Positions 50,554 through 59,095 of a stretch of 64,000 bases of DNA are shown here, in pieces. The notes under the pieces were generated by a model. It was not told where the DNA came from, ran no database searches, and saw only the letters and a list, made by a program, of their open reading frames with translations. Source of the DNA: Ancylothrix sp036704045 (GTDB lineage: Bacteria > Cyanobacteriota > Cyanobacteriia > Cyanobacteriales > Oscillatoriaceae); assembly GCA_036704045.1 (NCBI GenBank), contig DATNQM010000036.1:1-64000 (forward strand). The letters are read 5' to 3'. Every line of letters starts with the position of its first letter. Position 1 is the stretch's first letter. The translations under genes and the position numbers were made by a program.

Positions 50554-52242
50554 ATGTCAATAACTAACGAAATTCATTTCAAAAATCTAAGGGGCGATAT
50601 CTTCGGCGGAGTCACGGCTGCAATCGTTTCCTTGCCTCTTGCCCTTGCCTTCGGTGTGGCATCCGGTGCCGGCCCCATTGCAGGACTTTACGGTGCGGTT
50701 TGCGTAGGCTTTTTTGCCGCCTTGTTTGGGGGAACCCCAACACTGATATCTGAACCCACCGGCCCAATGACGGTGGTGATAACCGGCATCATCGCAAGTT
50801 TGACAGCAAGTAATCCAGAGCAAGGCTTAGCGATGGCCTTTACCGTTGTCATGCTGGCCGGTCTGTTTCAAATTATTTTTGGCATCTTCAAGTTAGGGAA
50901 ATATATTACGCTGATGCCCTACAGCGTCATTTCTGGCTTTATGTCAGGGATTGGCGTTATTTTAATTATTCTGCAAATTGCCCCATTTCTTGGTCAAGCC
51001 CCCCCGAAGGGCGGGGTGTTGGGTACCTTCCTGGCAATTCCGCAACTTTTGGCAAACATCAAGGTGCCAGAAGCCATTTTAGGCGCGGTGACGTTGGCGA
51101 TTATTTTCTTGATGCCCAAAAAGATAAAGAAAATCGTACCGCCGCAGTTGGTAGCTTTGATTATTGGCACCTTGATCTCTGTGACAATATTTAACGGCGT
51201 TGATATTCGCCGCATTGGTGAAATTCCTGTTGGTTTGCCTACCTTGCAAATGCCTACCTTTAGCCCTGGTCAAATTACGATCATGGTTGTAGATGGGGTG
51301 ATGTTGGGAATGCTGGGCTGTATTGATACTTTGCTAACGGCTGTAGTTGCTGATAGTTTGACCCGTACAGAACATAAATCGGATAAGGAGTTAATTGGTC
51401 AAGGTATTGGTAATATCGTTTCTGGACTCTGCGGTGGGTTGCCTGGTGCCGGTGCGACGATGGGAACGGTGGTTAATATTCAAACCGGCGCGACATCGGC
51501 TGTGTCTGGTTTAACTCGTGCTTTGGTGTTGCTGGTGGTGGTGTTGGGGGCTGCAAAATTGACCCAACCAATTCCGATGGCCGTATTGGCCGGTATTGCG
51601 TTGAAAGTTGGGATTGATATTTTGGACTGGAGTTTCTTGAAGAGATCCCATATAGTTTCTCTCAAAGGTTCTTTGATTATGTATGGGGTGCTGCTGCTGA
51701 CGGTTTTTGTAGACTTGATTGTGGCAGTAGGTGTGGGCGTGTTTATTGCGAATATTCTTACTATCGAACGGTTGAGCAACTTGCAAGCGCAGGAAGTTAA
51801 GTTGATTACGGATAACGATGATGATATCCGCCTGACGAGTGAGCAGAAGGAATTGTTAGATAAGGCGAATGGTCGCGTGTTGCTGTTTTACCTCAGTGGG
51901 CCGATGATTTTTGGCTTGTCAAAGGCTATTGCCCGCGAACATAATGCTATGAAAGATGCTGATGCTTTGGTGATGGATCTTAGTGATGTGCCTTTGCTTG
52001 GGGTGACTGCTTCGCTGGCAATTGAAAATGCGATTCGGGATGCTGCCGATAAGGGTTTACAAATTTACGTTGTTGGCGCAAGTACCAAAATTCAGAATCG
52101 TTTGGAACGCTTGGGTCTTTTTGCTTTGATTAAGCCGGAGCATATTTTGGATGATCGCACGGTTGCTCTACGCCAAGCGTTTAATGATGTGGTTTTGGAT
52201 CAACCATTGCCAAGAGATGTATCTACAATGGAGGCTGTTTAA
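50554..52242 (+). CDS. bicA: SulP-family Na+-dependent bicarbonate transporter BicA
   Basis: 562 residues. Low-affinity, high-flux Na+/HCO3- symporter of the CO2-concentrating mechanism, located in the plasma membrane. The N-terminus (TNEIHFKNLRGDIFGGVTAA) and the core (FFAALFGGTPTLISEPTGPM; GFMSGIGVILIILQIAPFLG; VVADSLTRTEHKSDKELIGQ) match the characterised Synechococcus BicA family as I remember it, rather than sulfate transporters. About 14 TM segments end near residue 410. The C-terminal STAS domain follows (VLLFYLSGPMIFGLSKAIAR; ADALVMDLSDVPLLGVTASL). Single gene; a hairpin lies 25 nt downstream. Confidence 0.9.
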   Translation: MSITNEIHFKNLRGDIFGGVTAAIVSLPLALAFGVASGAGPIAGLYGAVCVGFFAALFGGTPTLISEPTGPMTVVITGIIASLTASNPEQGLAMAFTVVMLAGLFQIIFGIFKLGKYITLMPYSVISGFMSGIGVILIILQIAPFLGQAPPKGGVLGTFLAIPQLLANIKVPEAILGAVTLAIIFLMPKKIKKIVPPQLVALIIGTLISVTIFNGVDIRRIGEIPVGLPTLQMPTFSPGQITIMVVDGVMLGMLGCIDTLLTAVVADSLTRTEHKSDKELIGQGIGNIVSGLCGGLPGAGATMGTVVNIQTGATSAVSGLTRALVLLVVVLGAAKLTQPIPMAVLAGIALKVGIDILDWSFLKRSHIVSLKGSLIMYGVLLLTVFVDLIVAVGVGVFIANILTIERLSNLQAQEVKLITDNDDDIRLTSEQKELLDKANGRVLLFYLSGPMIFGLSKAIAREHNAMKDADALVMDLSDVPLLGVTASLAIENAIRDAADKGLQIYVVGASTKIQNRLERLGLFALIKPEHILDDRTVALRQAFNDVVLDQPLPRDVSTMEAV

Positions 52243-52266
52243 ATATTGCAAATAAATGACTATGAT

Positions 52267-52298
52267 CGCCAATGCCTTGAATTTTCAGAGCGTTGGCG
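52267..52298 (+). terminator. Hairpin downstream of bicA
   Basis: CGCCAATGC (52267-52275) pairs with GCGTTGGCG (52290-52298), one T-G wobble, loop 14 nt. No T run follows, so it may be an mRNA-stabilising or weak terminator structure. Confidence 0.4.
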
Positions 52299-52438
52299 CT
52301 AGTCAAAAAATATGAAAATAGTTTGCCTTTGCGGTTATTGCGCTAAGGCAGTTTCCATCTTGGATGTATTTTGTTGTCAAAGACTTATAACCCTTTATTA
52401 AGGGTTGTTTTGATTGATAGGAAAATGGTTGACTTTAA

Positions 52439-52510
52439 TGGGAGATGAGGGATTTGAACCCCCGACAGCCTGCTTGTAAGGCAGGAGCTCTACCGCTGAG
52501 CTAATCGCCC
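52439..52510 (-). tRNA. tRNA-Val (anticodon UAC)
   Basis: A 72-nt tRNA read on the minus strand. Acceptor GGGCGAT, D-arm GCTC-AGCGGTA-GAGC, anticodon stem CCTGC/GCAGG with loop CTTACAA (anticodon TAC), T-arm GGGGG-TTCAAAT-CCCTC, and discriminator A. All arms fold, except that acceptor pair 4-69 is C opposite T in DNA terms. No CCA is encoded. It sits between bicA and the DUF2227 gene. Confidence 0.95.
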
Positions 52511-52604
52511 GTTTTTTTCTCACAGAAGTTTATTGTAGCAGAGTCTCAAAAAAAAGCAACCCCTATTTTGCTAACTTTAAAAAGAAATTTCTCCCTACCC
52601 GAAA

Positions 52605-53183
52605 ATGCCTTCTGGTCGCACCCATGACCGTATTACCCTTTGGATATTACCGCTTATCACTGCACTCTCTTTCGCAGTCACTCGCAACGGTACCCTCACT
52701 TTATTTGTGGCCGGTGGCTTTTTGTTCAGCGGTTTGATGTTTGGCCCCGACTTGGATCTTCACTCGCGCCCTTTCACTCGTTGGGGGTTGTTTCGTTGGA
52801 TCTGGATACCCTATCAACAAACTCTGCGTCACCGCTCAGTTTTCTCGCACGGCCCCATTATTGGCACCGTTATCCGCATCATTTACCTGGCCGGCTGGCT
52901 GGCTGTCCTTGCTTTATTGGTTTGGGTGGCCGGTCAGCTTGCCGGATCGCCCTGGAGTTGGGGTGAAACTGTCCAAACATTCCTTCAAATCTTGAAACAG
53001 CACTTGCCAGAAATATTCTCGCTTTTCATAGGCTTAGAACTCGGTGCAATGAGTCATTATTTAAGTGATATAACAGGTTCAGCTTATAAACGCTTCCAAC
53101 GCCAAGGGGTGCAGGGGTTGCTTTTTTCCAAACCGAAAAAACGCCGGCCGGTTCGCAAAAAAAAACCTCAAAAAAATAAATAA
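52605..53183 (+). CDS. DUF2227 family putative metal-binding membrane protein
   Basis: 192 residues. Begins MPSGRTHDRIT with the conserved H, followed by TM segments and the motif GPDLDLHSRPFTRWG, then LRHRSVFSHGPIIGTVIR and ELGAMSHYLSDI. The spaced H and D residues within membrane-associated helices are those of the DUF2227 family and recall the zinc-dependent phospholipase C/YdjM-like LexA-induced membrane family. The C-terminus is strongly basic (KKRRPVRKKKPQKNK). No activity is known. Start is ATG 52605. mazG follows 57 bp later in the same direction. Confidence 0.85.
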   Translation: MPSGRTHDRITLWILPLITALSFAVTRNGTLTLFVAGGFLFSGLMFGPDLDLHSRPFTRWGLFRWIWIPYQQTLRHRSVFSHGPIIGTVIRIIYLAGWLAVLALLVWVAGQLAGSPWSWGETVQTFLQILKQHLPEIFSLFIGLELGAMSHYLSDITGSAYKRFQRQGVQGLLFSKPKKRRPVRKKKPQKNK

Positions 53184-53240
53184 ACTGGCAAATTTTCCCA
53201 ATAAAGTTAACAATTATTAAGTAGTGATTCAATAATTACA

Positions 53241-54074
53241 ATGTCTAACTCTCACACCGGCACTCTCGAAGCTTTGCAAAAATTAATTGAAGTTGTAGCA
53301 CAATTGCGTTCTCCCCAAGGCGGTTGTCCCTGGGATTTAGAACAAACTCCAGAAAGCCTGATTCCTTATATTATCGAAGAAGCCTACGAAACTGTTGAAG
53401 CTATTGGTAGCGGTGACACAAAAGCGATTACTGAGGAATTAGGAGATTTACTTTTACAAGTAGTATTACAAGCCCAAATTTTCAGCGAATATGGTGACTT
53501 TACCCTAGCGGAAATAGCTAATGGTATCTCAGAAAAACTTATCCGCCGACACCCTCATGTTTTTGGTGAGGTAAAAGTCAATTCTGTGGAAGAAGTGCGG
53601 CAAAATTGGGAAGAAATTAAAGCTTCCGAAAAAGGTGAACCGGCTTTACCTCCTTTAAGTGCCAAATTTAGCCGGTATGCACGGACATTTCCTCCTTTAA
53701 TTGCTGCTTTTAAAATTTCCGAAAAAGCTGCTGCTGTTGGCTTTGAATGGGATAATGTCGAGGGAGTTTGGGCAAAACTTCATGAGGAAATAGAAGAATT
53801 TAAATACGCAGTGGAACACGAAAACAAAGCCGCCCAACAATCAGAATTAGGGGATATTTTATTTTCTCTTATTCAATTAGGCCGGTGGTATAATATAGAC
53901 CTCTCTACTGCTTTACAAGATACAAATCAAAAATTTATTAAGCGCTTTTCTCAAGTCGAAATTTTTGCCCAAAAACCGCTTACAGAATACACGGTTGAAG
54001 AGTTAGACGAACTGTGGGGTAAAGCAAAAAAAATAATTGCTAAACAAAAAGAAATGAAAGAAAAACTACTATAG
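53241..54074 (+). CDS. mazG: Nucleoside triphosphate pyrophosphohydrolase MazG
   Basis: 277 residues, full-length two-domain MazG. It hydrolyses NTPs and dNTPs to NMP and PPi and is viewed as a house-cleaning enzyme. Domain 1 (~10-130) has the Mg-binding EExxE pattern in IIEEAYETVEAI with ELGDLLLQVVLQA downstream. Domain 2 (~150-270) repeats it (KLHEEIEEFKYAVE; SELGDILFSLIQLG). CPWDLEQTPESLIPYIIEE and RRHPHVFGEV are typical signatures. The start at ATG 53241 is the first in frame. It lies between the DUF2227 and Rpn genes, probably on its own transcript. Confidence 0.94.
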   Translation: MSNSHTGTLEALQKLIEVVAQLRSPQGGCPWDLEQTPESLIPYIIEEAYETVEAIGSGDTKAITEELGDLLLQVVLQAQIFSEYGDFTLAEIANGISEKLIRRHPHVFGEVKVNSVEEVRQNWEEIKASEKGEPALPPLSAKFSRYARTFPPLIAAFKISEKAAAVGFEWDNVEGVWAKLHEEIEEFKYAVEHENKAAQQSELGDILFSLIQLGRWYNIDLSTALQDTNQKFIKRFSQVEIFAQKPLTEYTVEELDELWGKAKKIIAKQKEMKEKLL

Positions 54075-54113
54075 TAAAATTGAGATAAAAATTGATTAAT
54101 TTAATTTAAATCT

Positions 54114-54887
54114 GTGAAAAATGATCCAATCTTCTACCGACTATTTCAACTTTTACCCAGCGCCTTATTAGAGTTGATAGGGCGAGATCCGGCAGAAGCA
54201 AACGTTTATGAATTTACCTCTGTAGAAGTCAAGCAACTTGCCTTTCGTTTGGATGGGTTATTTTTGCCGGCCACTGAAAGCCCAGAATTTCCCATCTACT
54301 TTGTGGAAGTACAATTTTACAAAGAAAATGACTTTTACTTTCGGTTTTTTGGAGAAATTTTTCTCTATCTGGCGCAATACAAACCAAAAACAAATCCTTG
54401 GTATGCTATTGTCATTTATCCTACAAGGGATGTGGAAGCACAAGAAACTTTACAATATGGCATTCTTTTGGAAAGTGATCGTGTAAGGCGGGTGTATTTG
54501 GATGAGTTACCAGAATTGCCAGAAAATTCGATTGGTTTGGGAATTGTCAAATTAGTAATGGCACCGGCAGAAAACACAACAGAACAAGCACGACAATTAA
54601 TTGATCAGACAAGACAACAGTTAGCCGGTGAAGATATCCAGCGTGATGTCTTAGAATTGTTAGAAAGGGTTCTTGTCTATAAGTTGCCACAGTTAAGCAC
54701 ACAGGAGCTAGAGCAAATGTTCACTTTAGATGATTTAAAAAAAACTAGGGTTTACCAGGAAGTCCGGGCCGAAGTCCAGGTAGAAAATGTGCAGCGTTTG
54801 CTTCAAATTGGCCTGAGTTTAGAGCAAATTTCTATAGGATTAGATTTGCCAATAGAAGAGGTAAGAAAAATCGCTGAACAATCTTAA
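54114..54887 (+). CDS. Rpn/DUF2887 family putative nuclease
   Basis: 257 residues, starting at GTG 54114. It matches the Rpn recombination-promoting nuclease/DUF2887 group, common in cyanobacteria. The PD-(D/E)XK core is seen in AFRLDGLFLP (Asp) and IYFVEVQFYKENDFYFRFF (E-x-Q), followed by WYAIVIYPTRDVE. A helical C-terminus has LLERVLVYKLPQLSTQELEQM and a short repeat tail (LLQIGLSLEQISIGLDLPIEEVRKIA). E. coli RpnA-type relatives cut DNA and raise RecA-independent recombination; whether this one is active is unknown. Upstream gap of 39 bp to mazG; a strong terminator follows. Confidence 0.85.
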   Translation: MKNDPIFYRLFQLLPSALLELIGRDPAEANVYEFTSVEVKQLAFRLDGLFLPATESPEFPIYFVEVQFYKENDFYFRFFGEIFLYLAQYKPKTNPWYAIVIYPTRDVEAQETLQYGILLESDRVRRVYLDELPELPENSIGLGIVKLVMAPAENTTEQARQLIDQTRQQLAGEDIQRDVLELLERVLVYKLPQLSTQELEQMFTLDDLKKTRVYQEVRAEVQVENVQRLLQIGLSLEQISIGLDLPIEEVRKIAEQS

Positions 54888-54901
54888 TTTTTGGCATTTA
54901 T

Positions 54902-54934
54902 AAAAACCCGGTTTATTAAACAAGCCGGGTTTTT
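54902..54934. terminator. Bidirectional Rho-independent terminator
   Basis: A perfect 10-bp stem: AAAAACCCGG (54902-54911) and CCGGGTTTTT (54925-54934), loop 13 nt. It lies between the convergent Rpn and nucleotidase genes, 15 and 14 nt from their stops. Confidence 0.85.
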
Positions 54935-54947
54935 ATCATTAAGTAAT

Positions 54948-55916
54948 TTAAGGCATTTTTTCGCGGAAAACTTCTAAGACTGCATCATGAATTGCGCCAT
55001 TACTGACAATAACGCCTTGATTATTCATCATTTTTACACTTTTAGAAAAGTTCAGAGGAATTCCGTACATATCTGTCACCTTACCCCCTGCTTCTTCTAC
55101 TACAATAGCACCGGCTGCATGATCCCAAATATTCTCGCGATAATCGGGGGTTTTTGGAGACGGTAAACGCATATAAAGTGCTGCCATTCCACAGGCGACT
55201 GCGCCATATTTTGCCTGAGAGTCCATCCGCACAGAAGTTGATGTAAATCCTACCGCTTTTGCCACTGTATTTTGCCGGTCTTGGTCGCCGTGTGCGGCTT
55301 CGACACTCTCAACAAAACGCATATTTGTAATATCATCCACACTCACAACTTTGATGGGTCGCAACTCGCCACCGGCCAAAGGCATCATTTCTGCGCCTTC
55401 ACCACGCACAGCCACAAATAGAGCTCCAACTTCGCCAGACTCAAGCTTAAACGCCGGACAGGCCAAAACTCCCACCTTGACATCACCCGCCTCTATTAGA
55501 GCTATGGCAACCGCGTACTGGTCTTGCCGTAAAAAGCCTTTGGTGCCATCAATGGGGTCAAGAGTCCAAAAACGCGGCGCTACTTTGCCATTGCCTCGGT
55601 CGATCCACTCTAGGACTTGTTCGGAAGTAGCATCGGGGAGGATTTCTTTAACATAATTTGTAGCTTTTGTCAAGTTTTCGGCCATTGCCGGTTCGCGGAG
55701 GTGGGCGCCGTCTTCTTCTCCGACAATGGGGTCTTCTGGGAAGGCTTCGCTGAGGGCTTTGCAAATGATGGCTTGTGAACCGTAATCTGCTACTGTGACG
55801 GGGCTTTTGTCGGTTTTTTCCATTGCGGCTGGGATGGCGGCGCGGACTTGTTCGCAGAGTTTGGCAGCGCTGATGGCGGCGCTGATGGCGATTTGTTTTT
55901 CTTGTTGGTAGGACAT
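54948..55916 (-). CDS. 3'(2'),5'-bisphosphate nucleotidase
   Basis: 322 residues of the inositol-monophosphatase superfamily. Dephosphorylates 3'-phosphoadenosine 5'-phosphate (PAP) to AMP, supporting sulfate assimilation and preventing PAP build-up. Metal-binding motifs: IVGEEDG, WTLDPIDGTKGFLR (the D-P-I-D-G-T signature) and NIWDHAAGAIVVEEAGG. Length and architecture match the Hal2/SAL1-like branch rather than the shorter CysQ. The start ATG 55916 is followed by SYQQEKQIAISA. It is Li+/Na+-sensitive in the family, so salt stress relevance is possible. Single leftward gene. Confidence 0.9.
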   Translation of the reverse strand: MSYQQEKQIAISAAISAAKLCEQVRAAIPAAMEKTDKSPVTVADYGSQAIICKALSEAFPEDPIVGEEDGAHLREPAMAENLTKATNYVKEILPDATSEQVLEWIDRGNGKVAPRFWTLDPIDGTKGFLRQDQYAVAIALIEAGDVKVGVLACPAFKLESGEVGALFVAVRGEGAEMMPLAGGELRPIKVVSVDDITNMRFVESVEAAHGDQDRQNTVAKAVGFTSTSVRMDSQAKYGAVACGMAALYMRLPSPKTPDYRENIWDHAAGAIVVEEAGGKVTDMYGIPLNFSKSVKMMNNQGVIVSNGAIHDAVLEVFREKMP

Positions 55917-55974
55917 GGGTTTTTTGAGTGTTTTGAGGTTGATATTTTAGACTACTTTAATACAGAGATTTTTT

Positions 55975-55993
55975 CACATAAAGGACGCAGAGG
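55975..55993. repeat. CCTCTGCGTCC-type interspersed repeat, inverted copy
   Basis: The + strand reads CACATAAAGGACGCAGAGG, whose complement shares the 11-base core with 14706-14716. It lies in the spacer between the nucleotidase and proA. Confidence 0.4.
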
Positions 55994-56115
55994 TTGATTG
56001 ACAAAGGAGTTAGAGTTTTTTAAATTGGTTTTTTTAGTTAGGTTAACGGGCTTGTGTTGGAGTCAGAAAGGTTTAAAATTAAGAAATCGGTTAATTTTTG
56101 TTGATTTTTTGCCTT

Positions 56116-57420
56116 ATGATTTCAATGGATTTGGCTAGTTCTTCTCTGGTAGAAATTGGGCGTGTTACTCGTGATAGCGCACGTTTGCTTGGGGTGCTTT
56201 CTTCTGATGTTAAAAATGTGGCTATAGAGTCTATTGCTGCTAGTTTGGAGGCTCATTTTGAAGCAATTTTAGCGGCGAATATGGCGGATTGTGAGGCGGC
56301 TGTTGCTGAGGGTATTGCGAAGTCGCTTTATAATCGTTTGAAGTTAGATGAGACGAAATTAAAGGCTGCTATTGCCGGTGTTCGAGATGTGGGCCGGTTG
56401 AGTGATCCTATCGGAAAAGTTCAAATTAACCGAGAATTAGATGAGGGTTTAATTCTGAAGCGGGTTACTTGTCCTTTGGGTGTTTTAGGGGTAATTTTTG
56501 AGGCTCGACCTGATGCGGTGATTCAAATTACAAGTTTAGCAGTTAAGTCTGGTAATGGGGTGATTTTGAAGGGCGGTAAGGAGGCTTTGCTTTCTTGTCA
56601 AGCAATTATAAAAGCAATTCACGAGGGTTTAAAAAATACGGAAGTCAGCCCTAATGTGGTGCAATTGCTGACGACAAGAGAGGAAACTTTAGGATTGTTA
56701 AAGTTAGACAAATATGTGGATTTAATTATTCCTAGAGGTTCTAATTCTTTTGTGCGTTTTGTTCAAGATAATACTCGGATTCCGGTGTTGGGTCATGCGG
56801 AAGGAATTTGTCATCTCTATGTGGATAAATTTGCGGATATTGACAAGGCGGTGGCTATTGCTGTGGATTCTAAAACTCAGTATCCGGCGGCTTGTAATGC
56901 AATTGAAACTTTGTTAGTACATAAGGATATTGCGGGTGAGTTTTTGCCTTTAATGGCGCAAGCTTTGGGAGAGCATAAGGTAGAATTGCGGGGGGATGCG
57001 CGGAGTTGTGAATTTATCGAGGCGCTACCGGCTTCTGAGGAAGATTGGATGACGGAATATAGCGATTTGATTTTGTCTATAAAAGTGGTTGATTCTGTTG
57101 AGGATAGTTTGGAGCATATTAATAATTTTGGTTCCAAACATACGGAGGCAATTGTTACGGAAAATACCGAAATTGCTAATAAGTTTTTGGCTGAAGTAGA
57201 TGCGGCTGGGGTTTATCATAATTGTTCGACGCGGTTTGCTGATGGGTTCCGTTATGGTTTTGGTGCAGAAGTGGGAATTAGTACGCAACAAATGCCTCCC
57301 AGGGGGCCGGTTGGTTTGGAAGGTTTGGTGACTTATAAATATCAGGTTGTTGGTGCCGGTCATATTGTTGCTAGTTATGCCGGTAAAGATGCTAAACCTT
57401 TTACTCATAAGGATTTGTAA
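56116..57420 (+). CDS. proA: Glutamate-5-semialdehyde dehydrogenase (gamma-glutamyl phosphate reductase)
   Basis: 434 residues from ATG 56116; ATG 56125 is an equally acceptable start, and a TTG at 56098 is unlikely. Second enzyme of proline synthesis, reducing gamma-glutamyl phosphate with NADPH. The catalytic cysteine lies in TQYPAACNAIETLLV; other family signatures are VIFEARPDAVIQI, NGVILKGGKEA, IIPRGSNSFVRFV and FGAEVGISTQQMPPRGPVGLEG (given here in two overlapping parts: FGAEVGISTQ and MPPRGPVGLEG). Full length. proB is not nearby. No obvious terminator. Confidence 0.95.
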   Translation: MISMDLASSSLVEIGRVTRDSARLLGVLSSDVKNVAIESIAASLEAHFEAILAANMADCEAAVAEGIAKSLYNRLKLDETKLKAAIAGVRDVGRLSDPIGKVQINRELDEGLILKRVTCPLGVLGVIFEARPDAVIQITSLAVKSGNGVILKGGKEALLSCQAIIKAIHEGLKNTEVSPNVVQLLTTREETLGLLKLDKYVDLIIPRGSNSFVRFVQDNTRIPVLGHAEGICHLYVDKFADIDKAVAIAVDSKTQYPAACNAIETLLVHKDIAGEFLPLMAQALGEHKVELRGDARSCEFIEALPASEEDWMTEYSDLILSIKVVDSVEDSLEHINNFGSKHTEAIVTENTEIANKFLAEVDAAGVYHNCSTRFADGFRYGFGAEVGISTQQMPPRGPVGLEGLVTYKYQVVGAGHIVASYAGKDAKPFTHKDL

Positions 57421-57732
57421 ACTTTGTTAATTGTGGAATAGGGGCCGGTGTTCTTGCCGAGTCCCTAGGTTTTTGTTAACAATTTTTTGAGGATTTTTAT
57501 TGGATGTTGATAATATAAATTTAAATAATTAATGGTGAAAATAAGGCTAATAAATTAATAATAATTATGCCTAAATAAGTTTAAAAAATAGTGTTTAGAT
57601 ATGATTGGTTTGGGAATAAAGCACAATCAATAATTTTCTATAGTTATTCTAATCATTTACTAGGGGATGAATGTTGTAATATAATGATAAATGAGCTAAA
57701 AAAAACACCGGCCTGCTTGAGGAAATAAAAAA
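57421..57732. other. Spacer upstream of map
   Basis: 312 bp of very AT-rich DNA. The only element I can point to is a TATAAT at 57680-57685, 48 bp before the map ATG, with a poor -35. An SD, GAGGAAAT, precedes the ATG. Otherwise nothing recognised. Confidence 0.45.
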
Positions 57733-58500
57733 ATGGCAAGAACTGAAACAATTGAAATATTATCTAGCCGCGAATTAGACAAAATGCGGAAAGCGGGAAG
57801 ATTAGCAGCAGAATTGCTAAATCACCTGGAACCAATGGTTAAACCAGGAGTGACGACTTTGGAACTAAACGACGAGGCAGAACGCTGGACAAAAGCACAT
57901 GGCGCAACGAGTGCACCACTGGGATATAAGGGTTTTCCTAAGTCGATTTGTACGAGTGTTAATGAGGTTATTTGTCACGGTATCCCCAATGCTAAACAAG
58001 TTCTTAAAGATGGAGATATTATTAATATTGATGTTACGCCTTTAGTTGATGGTTATCATGGCGATACATCGAAAACTTTTTGTGTGGGCACGCCTTCATC
58101 TTTGGCGCAAAAATTGGTGGATGTAACGGAAAAATGTTTGATGTTGGGAATTGCAGAAGTGAAACCTGGTTGTCGTACTGGTGATATTGGGGCGGCAATT
58201 CAAGAGTATGCTGAGGCAATGGGTTTTTCTGTGGTTCGGGATTTTTCTGGTCATGGTGTGCACCGAGTTTTTCATACGGCGCCGGAGATTTTGCATTATG
58301 GAAAACGAGGGACTGGAAAGCGTTTGCGGGCGGGGATGGTTTTTACTATTGAACCGATGATTAATGAGGGGACTTGGGAGGCAGAAATTCAAGCGGATGG
58401 TTGGACGGCTTTAACGAAAGATCGCAAGCTTTCTGCCCAATTTGAGCATACGGTGGCGGTGACTGAAGATGGTGTTGAAATTTTGACTATGTTGCCATAA
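57733..58500 (+). CDS. map: Methionine aminopeptidase, type I
   Basis: 255 residues. Removes the initiator methionine from nascent proteins. Pita-bread fold with metal ligands in ININDVTPL-type positions: IINIDVTPLVDGYHGDTSKT (two Asp), HGVHRVFHTAPEI (His), FTIEPMINEG (Glu) and QFEHTVAVTE (Glu). The substrate His is in VICHGIPNAKQV. No N-terminal zinc-finger extension, so it is the short bacterial Ia type. ATG 57733 is preceded by GAGGAAAT. Cyanobacteria usually carry several map paralogues. Confidence 0.95.
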   Translation: MARTETIEILSSRELDKMRKAGRLAAELLNHLEPMVKPGVTTLELNDEAERWTKAHGATSAPLGYKGFPKSICTSVNEVICHGIPNAKQVLKDGDIINIDVTPLVDGYHGDTSKTFCVGTPSSLAQKLVDVTEKCLMLGIAEVKPGCRTGDIGAAIQEYAEAMGFSVVRDFSGHGVHRVFHTAPEILHYGKRGTGKRLRAGMVFTIEPMINEGTWEAEIQADGWTALTKDRKLSAQFEHTVAVTEDGVEILTMLP

Positions 58501-58508
58501 AATTAGTT

Positions 58509-58530
58509 GGTTGGGTTGCCGAACCCAACC
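58509..58530. repeat. GGTTGGGTT hairpin repeat downstream of map
   Basis: GGTTGGGTT (58509-58517) and AACCCAACC (58522-58530) form a perfect 9-bp stem with a GCCG loop. Such GTTGGGTT...AACCCAACCTAC elements recur between cyanobacterial genes. It may act as terminator, although no T run follows. Confidence 0.55.
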
Positions 58531-58687
58531 TACAAAGGTTTAAATTTTTGGGTAGTTTTTGGTGTTAAATTATTTAATTTGGTTAGGAAAATTAACTTAT
58601 AAAAGTTTAGATTTTGGTGGAGTTTTGCTATAATTTTATTTAGTTAAGTTTGCACAGAAACCTACAAAATTTTAGTTTTTAAAAACT

Positions 58688-59044
58688 ATGGATTCTATAA
58701 AACTCACTAATATTCGTTGTTATGGTTACACCGGCTATCTGCCAGAAGAACAAGTTTTAGGTCAATGGTTTGAGGTGGATCTTACTTTGTGGTTAGATTT
58801 AAAACCGGCTGGAAAAAGTGATGCGCTTGAGGATACATTGGATTATAGAAAGGTGATTTCAACTACGCAAAATATAGTTAAAACTTCTAAGTTTGCGTTG
58901 GTTGAAAGGCTGGCGGAGGCGATTTCTGAGGCGATTTTAATGTTTGCTGAGGTGGAAAAAATTCAGGTTTGTTTGACGAAGCCGGCGGCGCCCATTCCTG
59001 ATTTTGGCGGTAAAATTCAGGTGGAAATTGTGCGGGAAAAATAA
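58688..59044 (+). CDS. folB: Dihydroneopterin aldolase
   Basis: 118 residues, full length. Folate pathway: converts 7,8-dihydroneopterin to 6-hydroxymethyl-dihydropterin and glycolaldehyde. Characteristic segments: IKLTNIRCYGYTGYLPEEQV (aligned with the G-x-x-x-x-E pterin site), FEVDLTLWLDL, DALEDTLDYRKVI, FALVERLAEAISEAIL (pterin-anchoring Glu) and CLTKPAAPIPDFGGKIQVEI (catalytic Lys in TKPxAPI). Start ATG 58688. Convergent with the MBL-fold gene, from which a hairpin separates it. Confidence 0.93.
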   Translation: MDSIKLTNIRCYGYTGYLPEEQVLGQWFEVDLTLWLDLKPAGKSDALEDTLDYRKVISTTQNIVKTSKFALVERLAEAISEAILMFAEVEKIQVCLTKPAAPIPDFGGKIQVEIVREK

Positions 59045-59047
59045 AGG

Positions 59048-59084
59048 CTAAAAAAGATTAACAAAAAATGCCAGTCTTTTTTAG
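59048..59084. terminator. Bidirectional terminator between folB and the MBL gene
   Basis: A perfect 10-bp stem: CTAAAAAAGA (59048-59057) with TCTTTTTTAG (59075-59084), loop 17 nt. It sits between convergent stops at 59044 and 59096. AT-rich, so modest stability. Confidence 0.55.
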
Positions 59085-59095
59085 AAGGGGTATTT

